Part shown: positions 36,353 through 44,561 of the stretch, piece by piece | Layout: each line of letters starts with the position of its first letter | Numbering within the stretch: position 1 is the first letter of the stretch | Assembly: GCA_027483445.1 (NCBI GenBank) | Contig: JAIXUS010000069.1 | Location: 1 to 64,000, forward strand | Length of the DNA: 64,000 bases | Direction: 5' to 3' | Origin: Bacteroidota bacterium | GTDB lineage: Bacteria > Bacteroidota > Bacteroidia > M30B66 | The notes under the pieces: generated by a model | The model's input: only the letters and a program-made list of their open reading frames with translations | What the model was told of the DNA's origin: nothing | The model's database searches: none | Program-made: the position numbers and the translations under genes

Positions 36353-36359
36353 TTTGAAT

Positions 36360-37007
36360 ATGATCGACCTGATTGGCGATGAGCACATCAGCACCTCTGT
36401 AGACACTCCGCTACGCGAGGATGCATTCGCGTTAAGCGACAAAGAAAAAATGGCCAAGATTGAGCTCCATTTCCGCGAAATCATGGAAACCTTAGGCCTC
36501 GATCTGAACGACGACAGCCTGCGTGGAACCCCAAAGCGAGTGGCCAAAATGTACGTTCAGGAAATTTTCTCAGGGCTCAACCCGGCCAATAAGCCCAGCG
36601 TTGCGCTCTTTGAGAATAAATACCAGTACAACGAAATGTTGGTGGAGAAAGACATCACCTTCTTCTCCAACTGCGAGCATCACTTTGTGCCCATCATGGG
36701 CAAGGCGCACGTTGCCTACATTTCGAATGGCTATGTAATCGGGCTTTCAAAAATCAACCGGATTGTCCAGTATTTCGCCAAACGCCCACAGGTGCAAGAG
36801 CGCCTCACCGTGCAAATTGCTGAAGAGCTCAAGCGTGTGCTGAAAACCGACGATGTGGCCGTGGTAATTGATGCCGCCCACCTCTGCGTTTCCTCACGAG
36901 GCATTCAGGATGTGAACTCCGCAACGGTAACCTCACATTTCTCCGGCAAATTCCGCGAGGAAAACACCCGCCGCGAATTTTTCAACTACCTCAGCCTCGA
37001 AAAGTAA
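36360..37007 (+). CDS. folE: GTP cyclohydrolase I
   Basis: 215 aa from the ATG at 36360, 7 nt after the PTPS stop; in-frame starts upstream at 36282 and 36312 overlap PTPS and extend beyond the normal N-terminus. Motifs of the zinc enzyme are intact: SNCEHHFVPIMGKAHVAY (Cys and His ligands), GLSKINRIVQYFAKRPQVQE, and HLCVSSRGIQD (second Cys). It converts GTP to dihydroneopterin triphosphate, the entry step to folate, biopterin and queuosine. Its place between PTPS and an SDR points to a reduced-pterin cofactor and not only folate. Confidence 0.96.
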   Translation: MIDLIGDEHISTSVDTPLREDAFALSDKEKMAKIELHFREIMETLGLDLNDDSLRGTPKRVAKMYVQEIFSGLNPANKPSVALFENKYQYNEMLVEKDITFFSNCEHHFVPIMGKAHVAYISNGYVIGLSKINRIVQYFAKRPQVQERLTVQIAEELKRVLKTDDVAVVIDAAHLCVSSRGIQDVNSATVTSHFSGKFREENTRREFFNYLSLEK

Positions 37008-37723
37008 TGCCCACACCCCTCAACATTGCCATTGTTGGCGCCAGTTCGGGCATTGGTCTGGCGCTTTGCACCCAACTGCTGGAAGATGGCCATCATGTTT
37101 GGGCCTTTTCGCGCAGCACTGGAGCGCTGCCCACACACCCGAATTTGCATTACACTGCTTTCGATGCACTCGGTACTGATAGCCTGCAGGCATCGCTTCC
37201 GGCTCAGTTGCACGGACTTGCCTATTGCCCGGGAACCATCAACCTGATGCCTTTCCACCGCATCAAACCCGAGCAATTTCAGGAAGAATTTGAACTCAAT
37301 GTGATGGGCGCCATCCGCAGCATTCAATCGGCACTGCCCGCCCTGAAAGCAGCAGGCTCAGCCTCGGTGGTCCTGTTCAGCACGGTGGCCGTACAAACCG
37401 GAATGCCCTTCCACGCCTCCATTGCCGCTGCTAAAGGCGCCATCGAAGGCCTTACGCGTTCGCTGGCTGCGGAATACGCAGCTCAACGCATCCGTTTCAA
37501 TGCCATCGCACCTTCGCTTACCGATACGCCTTTGGCTGCACGACTCACCGCAACACCGGAGAAAAGGGAAGCCTCCGACAAACGTCACCCCATCGGTCGC
37601 ATGGGAACACCCGAAGATTTAGCCAACCTGAGCGCATTCCTGCTCTCCAACAAAAGCAGTTGGATTACCGGACAGGTGCTTCACGCCGATGGCGGCATGG
37701 GAAGCCTTAAACTGATTGGCTAA
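37007..37723 (+). CDS. short-chain dehydrogenase/reductase lacking the catalytic tyrosine
   Basis: 238 aa; start overlaps the folE stop by 1 nt (TAATG). Rossmann motif IAIVGASSGIGLAL at 8-20 and LAYCPGT at 71-77 in place of the NNAG motif. In the active-site region VVLFSTVAVQTGMPFHASIA-AAKG, the position 13 after the usual Ser (here Thr126) is Ile139, where SDRs have Tyr, while Lys143 is kept. Two of the three core catalytic residues are thus replaced. The position after FolE and PTPS suggests a sepiapterin-reductase-like step, but the missing Tyr argues for an altered reaction or a non-catalytic role. C-terminal motif SSWITGQVLHADGGMG is normal. Confidence 0.88.
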   Translation: MPTPLNIAIVGASSGIGLALCTQLLEDGHHVWAFSRSTGALPTHPNLHYTAFDALGTDSLQASLPAQLHGLAYCPGTINLMPFHRIKPEQFQEEFELNVMGAIRSIQSALPALKAAGSASVVLFSTVAVQTGMPFHASIAAAKGAIEGLTRSLAAEYAAQRIRFNAIAPSLTDTPLAARLTATPEKREASDKRHPIGRMGTPEDLANLSAFLLSNKSSWITGQVLHADGGMGSLKLIG

Positions 37724-38362
37724 ATGCGCAAGTACACCTTCAGCGACATTGGCGCGCTCCCCGACCGCTTTCGCCGCACTTTCATCAATTCGCTTCACGG
37801 GCTTAGGCCTGCGCTTTTGCTGGGTAGCCGTTCGGCGGATGGCCTTGAGAATCTCGCCATTTTTAGCCAGATTCTTCACATTGGTGCCAATCCGCCCCTC
37901 ACGGGAGTGCTGTTTCGTCCCGACACTGTTGAGCGGCACAGCCTGCAAAACATTCGGGAAACCGGCTTCTTTACCCTCAACAATGTGACGGAGCCGATGG
38001 CTGAATCTGCCCACCAAACCTCAGCACGGTACCCGCAAGAACACAGTGAATTTGAGGCCGTTGGGCTGAATGCGCAGTACAGAGAGGGCTTTGTTGCACC
38101 CTTTGTGGAATCCTCAACCTTACAAATCGGGTTGAAGCTGCATGCCGAACTCCCCATTGATGCGAACGGAACCATTTTGGTGATTGGCCAAATTGAGGTG
38201 ATTTATCTTCCCGAAGCGGCACAGCTTGAAGACGGCTTGGTTCGGCATCAGGTGGCCGGAAGTCTCGCAGTAGCCGGTTTGGATATGTATTTTCGTCCGG
38301 AGCCACTCGTACGTTTCAGCTACGCCAAGCCTGATTTACCCCTGCAAAACCTCGAATTCTAA
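37724..38362 (+). CDS. flavin reductase-like FMN-binding split-barrel protein
   Basis: 212 aa, starting directly after the SDR stop. The split-barrel flavin-reductase pattern is visible: ALLLGSRSADGLENLAIFSQ, PPLTGVLFRPDTVERHSLQN, ETGFFTLNNV, then EFEAVGLNAQYREGFVAPFV. These proteins bind FMN and, in some cases, supply reduced flavin. In a photolyase/cryptochrome operon it might reduce or deliver flavin, or act on a pterin. It is 5 nt from the photolyase gene. Confidence 0.8.
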   Translation: MRKYTFSDIGALPDRFRRTFINSLHGLRPALLLGSRSADGLENLAIFSQILHIGANPPLTGVLFRPDTVERHSLQNIRETGFFTLNNVTEPMAESAHQTSARYPQEHSEFEAVGLNAQYREGFVAPFVESSTLQIGLKLHAELPIDANGTILVIGQIEVIYLPEAAQLEDGLVRHQVAGSLAVAGLDMYFRPEPLVRFSYAKPDLPLQNLEF

Positions 38363-38367
38363 ATCCG

Positions 38368-39678
38368 ATGGAAAATGTGGTTGTTTTTTGGTTCCGCCGC
38401 GACCTACGCCTAGACGACAATGCCGGATTTTATCACGCCCTGCGCAGTGGCCAAAAGGTGCTTCCCCTCTTCGTGTTTGATGGGAATATTCTCGACCGGC
38501 TGGAGGACAATGATGATGCACGGGTGACCTTCATTCACGATGAAATTCAGCGGCTGCAAAGGGAGCTTAAAGCCTTGGGCTCCGACCTCTTCACCCAGTA
38601 TGGAACGCCCGATGAGGCTTTCGACAAGCTAAGCTCCCAATACTTGCTCAAGGCCGTGTACACCAACCACGATTATGAGCCCTATGCCAGGCACCGCGAC
38701 GACAACATAAGGGTCAAATTGCAGGCGAAAAACACCGCTTTTCACACCTTCAAAGACCAAGTGATTTTTGAAAAAGATGAGGTGTTGAAAGATGACGGCA
38801 AGCCGTACACCGTGTTTACGCCATACTCAAGGAAGTGGAAGGCTAAAATGAAGCCTTACTATCTGAAGCCCTACCCGACAGAAAAGTATTTCAAGGCTTT
38901 GTTGGCATTTACGGCTCCTGAGATTCCCACCCTCGAATCGATGGGCTTTACCCGAAGTAACATCACGGTGCCTTCGCGTGAACTCAACATTGAGATTTTG
39001 AAAGTGTACAAAGACAAACGCGATTTGCCAGCCGTAAAAGGAACAACGCGCCTAAGTGTACACTTGCGCTTTGGCACCATTTCCATCCGCCAGCTGGCTG
39101 CAGAGGCCTCGAACTATAGCGAGGCCTGGCTTAACGAGCTCATCTGGCGCGATTTCTACCAGATGATACTTTGGCATTTCCCGCATGTTGTGGGAGGCGC
39201 CTTTAAACCCGCTTACGACCGCATTGAATGGCAGCAAGACACTAAGCTGTTTCAACGCTGGTGTGAGGGTAAAACCGGTTACCCCATTGTAGATGCCGGC
39301 ATGCGGGAGTTGCTCAATACCGGCTTTATGCACAACCGTGTGCGGATGATTGTGGCCAGCTTTCTCACCAAACATTTGCTCATCGACTGGCGTTGGGGTG
39401 AGGCCTGGTTTGCGCGAAAATTGTTGGATTTCGACCTTGCCTCCAACAACGGCGGCTGGCAGTGGGCTTCCGGTTCAGGCTGTGATGCCGCGCCTTATTT
39501 CAGGGTCTTTAATCCGGCCCTGCAAACCGAAAAGTTCGACCCCAAAGCCGAATACATCCGCAAATGGGTTCCGGAGTTTAACGACCCCTGGAAATACGGA
39601 AAACCCATTGTTGAACACAGCTTTGCCAGAAACAGGGCCATCGAAACCTACAAGAAAGCACTCGGGCCAACCGAATGA
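38368..39678 (+). CDS. phrB: class I deoxyribodipyrimidine photolyase/cryptochrome
   Basis: 436 aa, full length for the family. N-terminal antenna domain opens [20 protein letters not shown]. The FAD-binding domain has [59 protein letters not shown] and the closing [20 protein letters not shown] with FNP. It probably repairs cyclobutane pyrimidine dimers with blue light. Asn-Asn-Gly-Gly-Trp-Gln-Trp and the Trp residues of the electron-transfer chain are present. It overlaps the tiny DUF2256 gene (ATGA). Whether it binds a pterin antenna made by this operon cannot be told from sequence alone. Confidence 0.92.
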   Translation: MENVVVFWFRRDLRLDDNAGFYHALRSGQKVLPLFVFDGNILDRLEDNDDARVTFIHDEIQRLQRELKALGSDLFTQYGTPDEAFDKLSSQYLLKAVYTNHDYEPYARHRDDNIRVKLQAKNTAFHTFKDQVIFEKDEVLKDDGKPYTVFTPYSRKWKAKMKPYYLKPYPTEKYFKALLAFTAPEIPTLESMGFTRSNITVPSRELNIEILKVYKDKRDLPAVKGTTRLSVHLRFGTISIRQLAAEASNYSEAWLNELIWRDFYQMILWHFPHVVGGAFKPAYDRIEWQQDTKLFQRWCEGKTGYPIVDAGMRELLNTGFMHNRVRMIVASFLTKHLLIDWRWGEAWFARKLLDFDLASNNGGWQWASGSGCDAAPYFRVFNPALQTEKFDPKAEYIRKWVPEFNDPWKYGKPIVEHSFARNRAIETYKKALGPTE

Positions 39679-39812
39679 AAGGCGTAAAAAAACAACACCT
39701 GCCTACGAAAACCTGCGCCACCTGCGGCCGACCATTCACCTGGAGAAAGAAATGGGAGAAGGTGTGGGAAGAGGTGAAATATTGCAGCGACACTTGCCGG
39801 AAAAAGCGGTAA
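39675..39812 (+). CDS. DUF2256 small zinc-ribbon protein
   Basis: 45 aa: [20 protein letters not shown], then [25 protein letters not shown]. Cys14, Cys17, Cys37 and Cys41 (C-x2-C, C-x3-C) form a zinc-ribbon-like site, flanked by Trp and Lys/Arg residues. This matches the DUF2256 family, whose members are often found next to photolyase genes in bacteria. The start codon overlaps the photolyase stop (ATGA), so the two are translationally coupled. Function unknown; a basic zinc ribbon suggests a nucleic-acid or photolyase contact. Confidence 0.85.
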   Translation: MKGVKKQHLPTKTCATCGRPFTWRKKWEKVWEEVKYCSDTCRKKR

Positions 39813-40058
39813 GCTGAAATAAACATTTACGAGCATAAAGAATTATCCAATCTGGAGCAAATCCAAACCCCTGTTGACAGTATAGCGCTGAAAACATCAA
39901 GACTAATTGTGATTAACTCCGGCTTATCTCCATTATTTGTTAGAAAAAGCATGTAAGATAGAATCTGAGCCAACACGGATTCCTCGCCCAATCATCAACC
40001 ACCATCCTCATTTTTTCAAGCCCACCGAACCAAAGCAAAGTCCCGGGGTTTTTTGGGT

Positions 40059-41324
40059 ATGAATTCAACTGCTCTGGTGTGGTTCCGCAACGACCTGCGC
40101 CTCCACGACCATCAAGCCCTTAGCGACGCCACTCAACACCACAGCCATTGTTTGGCCATTTACAGCTTTAACCATAAAACCCTAAAGCATACAGGGCTTG
40201 CTTCTCGAGGGCCTTTCCGTAAACAATTCATCAACGAGGCACTCATCGATCTCAGCCAAAGCCTCGCAGCACTTAACATTCCCCTGCTGGTGACTGATGA
40301 ATCGGCCACAGAGGCCATCCCCAAACTGGTCAACGAACATACAATCAATGCTGTTTATGCCCACCGCGAACAGGCATTTGAGGAGCAGAACGATGAGCAA
40401 AGTCTTCTCAACTCGCTCCGCATTCCACTCAAACTCTACGATGGCGGCTACCTTGTCATGCCCGCAGACCTGCCTTTCGACGACGATAAAATCCCCGACA
40501 TATTCACTCAGTTCCGGAAGAAGGTTGAATCCCTGAGCACCTTCCGTACACCACTTCCCGCCCCAACGAAGGTGATGCTGCCACTGGAGCTGAAATCAAC
40601 AAACCTCAATCCGACCAACACCTCCATCGATCCTCGCACAGCATTTCCCTTTCGCGGGGGCGAAAAAGCTGCACTTCAACACCTGAAAACCTATATCTGG
40701 GAAAACCAATACATCGCCACCTACAAGGAAACGCGAAACGGCTTACTTGGTAGTGCATACTCCTCCAAAATGAGTCCATGGCTGGCTTGTGGTTGCCTCT
40801 CGCCCCGAAAAATCTATGATGAGGTGAAACGCTTTGAGCGGGAAGTGATCGCCAACGATTCAACCTATTGGCTCATCTTTGAATTGCTGTGGCGTGACTA
40901 TTTCCGCCACGTTTACCGCAAATTTGGCTCACGTTTCTTCTTTCGAAACGGTCTGGCCCTTCGACCAAGTCCGAAGAAAATGCGCAAGAACACCGACATT
41001 TTTCACCGCTGGACTGAAGGCCAAACTTCCGAACCCTTCGTTGATGCCAACATGCGCGAACTGAAACTTACCGGTTTTATGAGCAACCGCGGTCGGCAAA
41101 ATGTGGCCTCGTTTCTCGTCAACGACCTCGGCATCGACTGGCGCTGGGGCGCGGAATATTTTCAGCACCAACTGATCGACTACGACGTTTACTCCAACTG
41201 GGGCAACTGGGCCTACGTTTCGGGCGTGGGCAACGATCCGCGCGAAGACCGCTACTTCAACGTGCGCAAACAGGCTCAGATGTACGACCCAGAGGGCTTG
41301 TTTGTAAAAACGTGGCTTTTTTGA
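40059..41324 (+). CDS. DASH-type cryptochrome
   Basis: 421 aa from the ATG at 40059 (a TTG at 40053 is less likely). It opens ALVWFRNDLRLHDHQAL and has the DASH-specific region TRNGLLGSAYSSKMSPWLAC-GCLSPRKIYDE, LLWRDYFRHVYRKFGSRFF, and the end SNWGNWAYVSGVGNDPRED followed by RYFNVRKQ. Cry-DASH proteins bind FAD and commonly 5,10-methenyl-tetrahydrofolate, repair dimers in single-stranded DNA, and may act in signalling. It is separated from the DUF2256 gene by 246 bases that hold no gene, so it may have its own promoter while belonging to the same cluster. Confidence 0.93.
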   Translation: MNSTALVWFRNDLRLHDHQALSDATQHHSHCLAIYSFNHKTLKHTGLASRGPFRKQFINEALIDLSQSLAALNIPLLVTDESATEAIPKLVNEHTINAVYAHREQAFEEQNDEQSLLNSLRIPLKLYDGGYLVMPADLPFDDDKIPDIFTQFRKKVESLSTFRTPLPAPTKVMLPLELKSTNLNPTNTSIDPRTAFPFRGGEKAALQHLKTYIWENQYIATYKETRNGLLGSAYSSKMSPWLACGCLSPRKIYDEVKRFEREVIANDSTYWLIFELLWRDYFRHVYRKFGSRFFFRNGLALRPSPKKMRKNTDIFHRWTEGQTSEPFVDANMRELKLTGFMSNRGRQNVASFLVNDLGIDWRWGAEYFQHQLIDYDVYSNWGNWAYVSGVGNDPREDRYFNVRKQAQMYDPEGLFVKTWLF

Positions 41325-41917
41325 GTCTTTAGACTGAGTTGGGGGGACGTTTTTTATGGGGGCGTACAACGTATTGCGTATTACGTACTGCGTTTTTACG
41401 CGTAAGGCTTGAGGTAAACGTTTCCAAATGTTATCGAGAGCTCCGCCGGAGCGGGACTTTGTTCAGGACAAAACTTGGGCAATGTAAATTACTATAAGCC
41501 ATGAAAACACAACTCTTATAACTTAAACTACCTTTAAACCAAAGCTTCGGGGTTATTTGAGCACTCAAATGTTACCCCACTTTATACTTTATACTTTGCA
41601 ACTCAACTACACCCAAATGGTTTCCCCAAAACCCTCTAAAGACTAAAGACCAAAGACTTAAGACTCTATATCTAGTCTTGAGTCCTGAGTCTGGAGTCTT
41701 TAGACTTTGTTCACAAAAACATTCGGGTTTATAATATTATTGTGAGCCCCAAAACATCAAGCTTATAACTTAAACTCCCTTTAAACCTGAACTTCGGGGT
41801 TATTTAAGCACTCAAATGTTACCCTGCTTTATACTTTATACTTTATACTTTGCAACTCAACTACACCCAAATGTTAATTAAAGTCCATCTAAAGACTCAA
41901 GACCCAAGACTACAGAC
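41325..41917. repeat. intergenic repeats: tandem ~105-base copies flanking a long palindrome
   Basis: Copy a (41515-41619) and copy b (41762-41874) share CTTATAACTTAAACT, TTCGGGGTTATTT, GCACTCAAATGTTACCC, TTTATACTTTATACTTTG and CAACTCAACTACACCCAAAT. Between them, 41636-41708 is an imperfect palindrome built from AAGACT/AGTCTT units around CTATATCT. More AGACT units lie at 41888-41916, next to the pnuC promoter. No gene is seen in the 600 bases. Confidence 0.8.
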
Positions 41918-41925
41918 TATCTTCG
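41918..41925 (+). promoter_or_regulatory. -7 box TATCTTCG four bases before the pnuC ATG
   Basis: One base from TAnnTTTG; 4 nt to the ATG at 41930, implying a leaderless transcript. No -33 TTTG; AGACT repeats occupy that place. Confidence 0.5.
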
Positions 41926-41929
41926 CCCC

Positions 41930-42499
41930 ATGAGCACAGCGCAAATCGCCGAAGCTTTTGCGGCAATCATTGGCTTGATGGGTGTTTGGCTTACCATCAA
42001 ACAGCGCCCTCTTGGCTGGTTTTTAGGCACGCTCGGCTCAGCTTTGTATGTGCTCATCTTTTTCCACGCCCGCTTTTATGCCGAATCCGTGCTCCAGCTT
42101 TTCTACGTGGGCATGGGTTTGTATGGCTGGCTCCGCTGGCGCGGTGATGACCAACAGCCTTTCCATATTTCACGGTTGAAGGCTTTACACTGGTTCCTGT
42201 TCGCCACCGCCTTAACGGCACTCACCTTTGGGATTGGAACGCTGCTCGATCGCTTTTCCAATACTGATGTGCCGTATATGGATGCCTTTTTGGCCTCTTC
42301 GGGATTGCTAATCACACTGTTGATGGCCGGAAAATACCTCGAGAACTGGATTCTCTGGGTGCTTATCGACCTTCTCTCTTCGGGCTGGTACTGGCATCGC
42401 GAACTGCATTTCACCGCAGTGCTCTACCTGGCCTTCGCCATTTTGGCCATTCAAGGAAATATACGTTGGCTCAAACAATGGAAAACACAATCTGCATAG
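41930..42499 (+). CDS. pnuC: PnuC-family vitamin precursor transporter
   Basis: 189 aa with seven predicted membrane helices and the Trp/Tyr-rich PnuC signature: KQRPLGWFLGTLGSALYVLI, FYVGMGLYGWLRWRGDDQQ, and KYLENWILWVLIDLLSSGWY. PnuC proteins take up nicotinamide riboside by facilitated diffusion; close relatives (PnuT, PnuX) carry thiamine or riboflavin. The downstream kinase would trap the substrate by phosphorylation. The NadR-like partner favours nicotinamide riboside here, although the genome also has a TPP-controlled receptor elsewhere in the window. The 3' end overlaps the kinase gene by 22 nt. Confidence 0.9.
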   Translation: MSTAQIAEAFAAIIGLMGVWLTIKQRPLGWFLGTLGSALYVLIFFHARFYAESVLQLFYVGMGLYGWLRWRGDDQQPFHISRLKALHWFLFATALTALTFGIGTLLDRFSNTDVPYMDAFLASSGLLITLLMAGKYLENWILWVLIDLLSSGWYWHRELHFTAVLYLAFAILAIQGNIRWLKQWKTQSA

Positions 42500-43041
42500 C
42501 CATCACCGGACCGGAAAGCACCGGAAAATCGGCCTTGAGTCAACAACTCGCCCAAAGCACCCAGGGCCTGGTGGTGCCCGAGTTTGCCCGAACTTACCTG
42601 AGTACCCTTAACCGGAAATACACCGCTGCCGATGTGGAATACATTGCACGACGACAGCTTGCCCTTGAGCGCCTGTTGCGTTCGGCAAAGCCTGATGTGT
42701 TGTTTTGCGATACCGACTTGTTGGTTATCCGGGTGTGGATGGAGTTCGTCTTCGGCCACTGCCCGCGTTGGATCGTCAAGGCATCCGCCGGCAGGCAATA
42801 CCACCTGAGCCTGCTCACCGACATCGACCTGCCTTGGGAAGACGACCCGCTTCGCGAGCACCCCGGACAGCGAAAAGCCCTGTTCGAGATTTACCAACAC
42901 CACCTGATTGCCCTGGGCCGGAATTTTAAAGTCATCCGCGGAAGCGGCCAAAACAGACTACAAAACGCGCTGCAGGCAATGCATGATGCCGGACGGCTTT
43001 CGAGCCTCAACACAATTTCCCCTACTTTTGCCGTTTCTTAA
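42478..43041 (+). CDS. NadR-like ribosylnicotinamide kinase (P-loop ATPase)
   Basis: 187 aa from the ATG at 42478. The P-loop ITGPESTGKSALS is near the N-terminus, followed by VPEFARTYLSTL, VEYIARRQLALERLL, and the Walker-B-like DVLFCDTDLLVIRVWMEF. These match the kinase domain of NadR, without its nucleotidyl-transferase half. It should phosphorylate nicotinamide riboside brought in by PnuC, feeding NAD synthesis; an analogous vitamin kinase role is the alternative. Overlap with pnuC shows translational coupling. Confidence 0.85.
   Translation: MENTICIAITGPESTGKSALSQQLAQSTQGLVVPEFARTYLSTLNRKYTAADVEYIARRQLALERLLRSAKPDVLFCDTDLLVIRVWMEFVFGHCPRWIVKASAGRQYHLSLLTDIDLPWEDDPLREHPGQRKALFEIYQHHLIALGRNFKVIRGSGQNRLQNALQAMHDAGRLSSLNTISPTFAVS
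43023..43030 (+). promoter_or_regulatory. -7 box TACTTTTG inside the kinase 3' end
   Basis: Exact TAnnTTTG match 12 nt before the GTG start at 43043; could drive the lipoprotein gene separately from pnuC. Confidence 0.45.
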
Positions 43042-43042
43042 C

Positions 43043-44521
43043 GTGGTGAATCGAATACCCTACTTTATTGTTTCTGCTGTTCTGGCCCTGTTGATGCTGT
43101 GGATGAGCGCATGCCGCAAAGATGTGCTCAATACCGACCCATCGGCCAAGCTGAGCTTTAGCAACGACTCGGTGTATTTCGATACTGTTTTTGTAACCTT
43201 CGGCTCGGTTACCAAGCGCTTTAAGGTTTACAATCCGCACTCCGAGCGAATCCGCATTTCGAACATCCGACTCTCTGGAGGAAACAACTCTTTTTTTCGA
43301 CTCAACATCGACGGCTTACCGGCCAACGAAGCCAGCAATGTTGAAATTGAAGGCGGCGATAGCATCTTCGTGTTCTGCGAAGTAACCATCGACCCCAACA
43401 ACGAGCTCAACCCTTTTGTGGTGAGCGATAGCGTAATGTTCGAAACCAACGGAAATACCCAACAGGTGAAACTGGTGGCTTATGGGCGCAACGCCGATTT
43501 CTTTCGCCCCACCAACTTTCCCACCAACGGGTTTCCGGCCTATTCGGTATTGGATGGCAGCACCACCTGGACCAATGTCAAACCCAAAGTGATTATCGGT
43601 TACCTTGTGGTTGACTCGGCCCAAACCCTCACCATTGAAGCCGGAACCCAGGTTTTTCTCTACAACAACTCCGGACTTTGGGTGTATAAACAGGGAACCC
43701 TCAAGGTAATGGGCACCGCCACCGATTCGGTGGTTTTTCAAGGGGTGCGCAAAGAACCCGAATACCGCGAAGAACCCGGCCAATGGGACCGCATTTGGAT
43801 TAACCAGGGCAGCACCGGCAACGAGATCCACTATGCCGTTATCAAAAATGGCAACATCGGCCTCCAACTCGAAGATGTGATTGAATTGGGCGTCGCTCCG
43901 CAAGGCGCCCTCACCTTGAGCAACACCCGAATCAGAAACATGCGGGCTTTTGGCATTTACGGCGTAGGCTACCGCCTCGATGCCTGGAATACGGTAGTGG
44001 GCAATTGCGGAGCCTATGGATTGGCCTTCATTCGCGGCGGGAACTACCGCCTCCGTCATTGCACTTTCGCCAATTATTGGGGCAAAAGCGTACGCTCAGA
44101 ACCCAATGTGTTCTTAAGCAATGCTCAAAACCGGGGAGGGCAAACAATTATTTCCGACCTCAACTTCGAATTCGCCAACGGCATTGTGTACGGCAACCTC
44201 CAAAATGGCAACGAACTCGTGGTAGAAGGCGAAAGTGGAGCCGCCTTGAACTGGCAGTTTAAAAACAGCCTGCTGCGCATCGATAATGCCGACATCAACA
44301 CCTCCGACCCTACGCATTTTGTAAACATCAGGCTCAACGAAGACCCGGCTTTTATTGATGTTCAGCAACAAAACTACCGCATTGGTTCAGGCTCACCGGC
44401 CAGAAACTGGGGCTCGCCCGAAGTAGTGAATGCTTCGCCCGCCATACCTACAGACCTGCTCGGAAACAGCCGTATGGCCGACGATGGCCCTGATGCAGGT
44501 GCCATTGAGTATGTACCGTAA
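43043..44521 (+). CDS. beta-helix surface lipoprotein (choice-of-anchor Q-like)
   Basis: 492 aa from GTG at 43043 (GTG at 43046 equally possible), giving a lipoprotein leader IPYFIVSAVLALLMLWMSAC. Residues ~30-160 are an immunoglobulin-like domain (SNDSVYFDTVFVTFGSVTKR). Residues ~180-450 form a right-handed parallel beta-helix with short repeated strands (LTIEAGTQVFLYNNSGLWVY, GALTLSNTRIRNMRAFGIYG, YRLRHCTFANYWG). It ends SPARNWGSP ... DDGPDAGAIEY, the signature of choice-of-anchor Q domain proteins. Probably outer-membrane anchored; such helices often bind or cut polysaccharide, but no catalytic residues are recognised. Confidence 0.78.
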   Translation: MVNRIPYFIVSAVLALLMLWMSACRKDVLNTDPSAKLSFSNDSVYFDTVFVTFGSVTKRFKVYNPHSERIRISNIRLSGGNNSFFRLNIDGLPANEASNVEIEGGDSIFVFCEVTIDPNNELNPFVVSDSVMFETNGNTQQVKLVAYGRNADFFRPTNFPTNGFPAYSVLDGSTTWTNVKPKVIIGYLVVDSAQTLTIEAGTQVFLYNNSGLWVYKQGTLKVMGTATDSVVFQGVRKEPEYREEPGQWDRIWINQGSTGNEIHYAVIKNGNIGLQLEDVIELGVAPQGALTLSNTRIRNMRAFGIYGVGYRLDAWNTVVGNCGAYGLAFIRGGNYRLRHCTFANYWGKSVRSEPNVFLSNAQNRGGQTIISDLNFEFANGIVYGNLQNGNELVVEGESGAALNWQFKNSLLRIDNADINTSDPTHFVNIRLNEDPAFIDVQQQNYRIGSGSPARNWGSPEVVNASPAIPTDLLGNSRMADDGPDAGAIEYVP

Positions 44522-44533
44522 GGGATTTTCGCT

Positions 44534-44541
44534 TAGCTTTG
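44534..44541 (+). promoter_or_regulatory. -7 box TAGCTTTG before pfkA
   Basis: Exact TAnnTTTG match 20 nt before the pfkA ATG. The nearest TTG upstream (44505) gives a long 26-base spacer. Confidence 0.5.
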
Positions 44542-44561
44542 TGTCGAATTAACACTTAATC

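Noticed and set aside
43316-44059. 247-codon open frame on the minus strand
   Set aside because: Opposite the beta-helix lipoprotein; Gly/Val-rich shadow without start signals.
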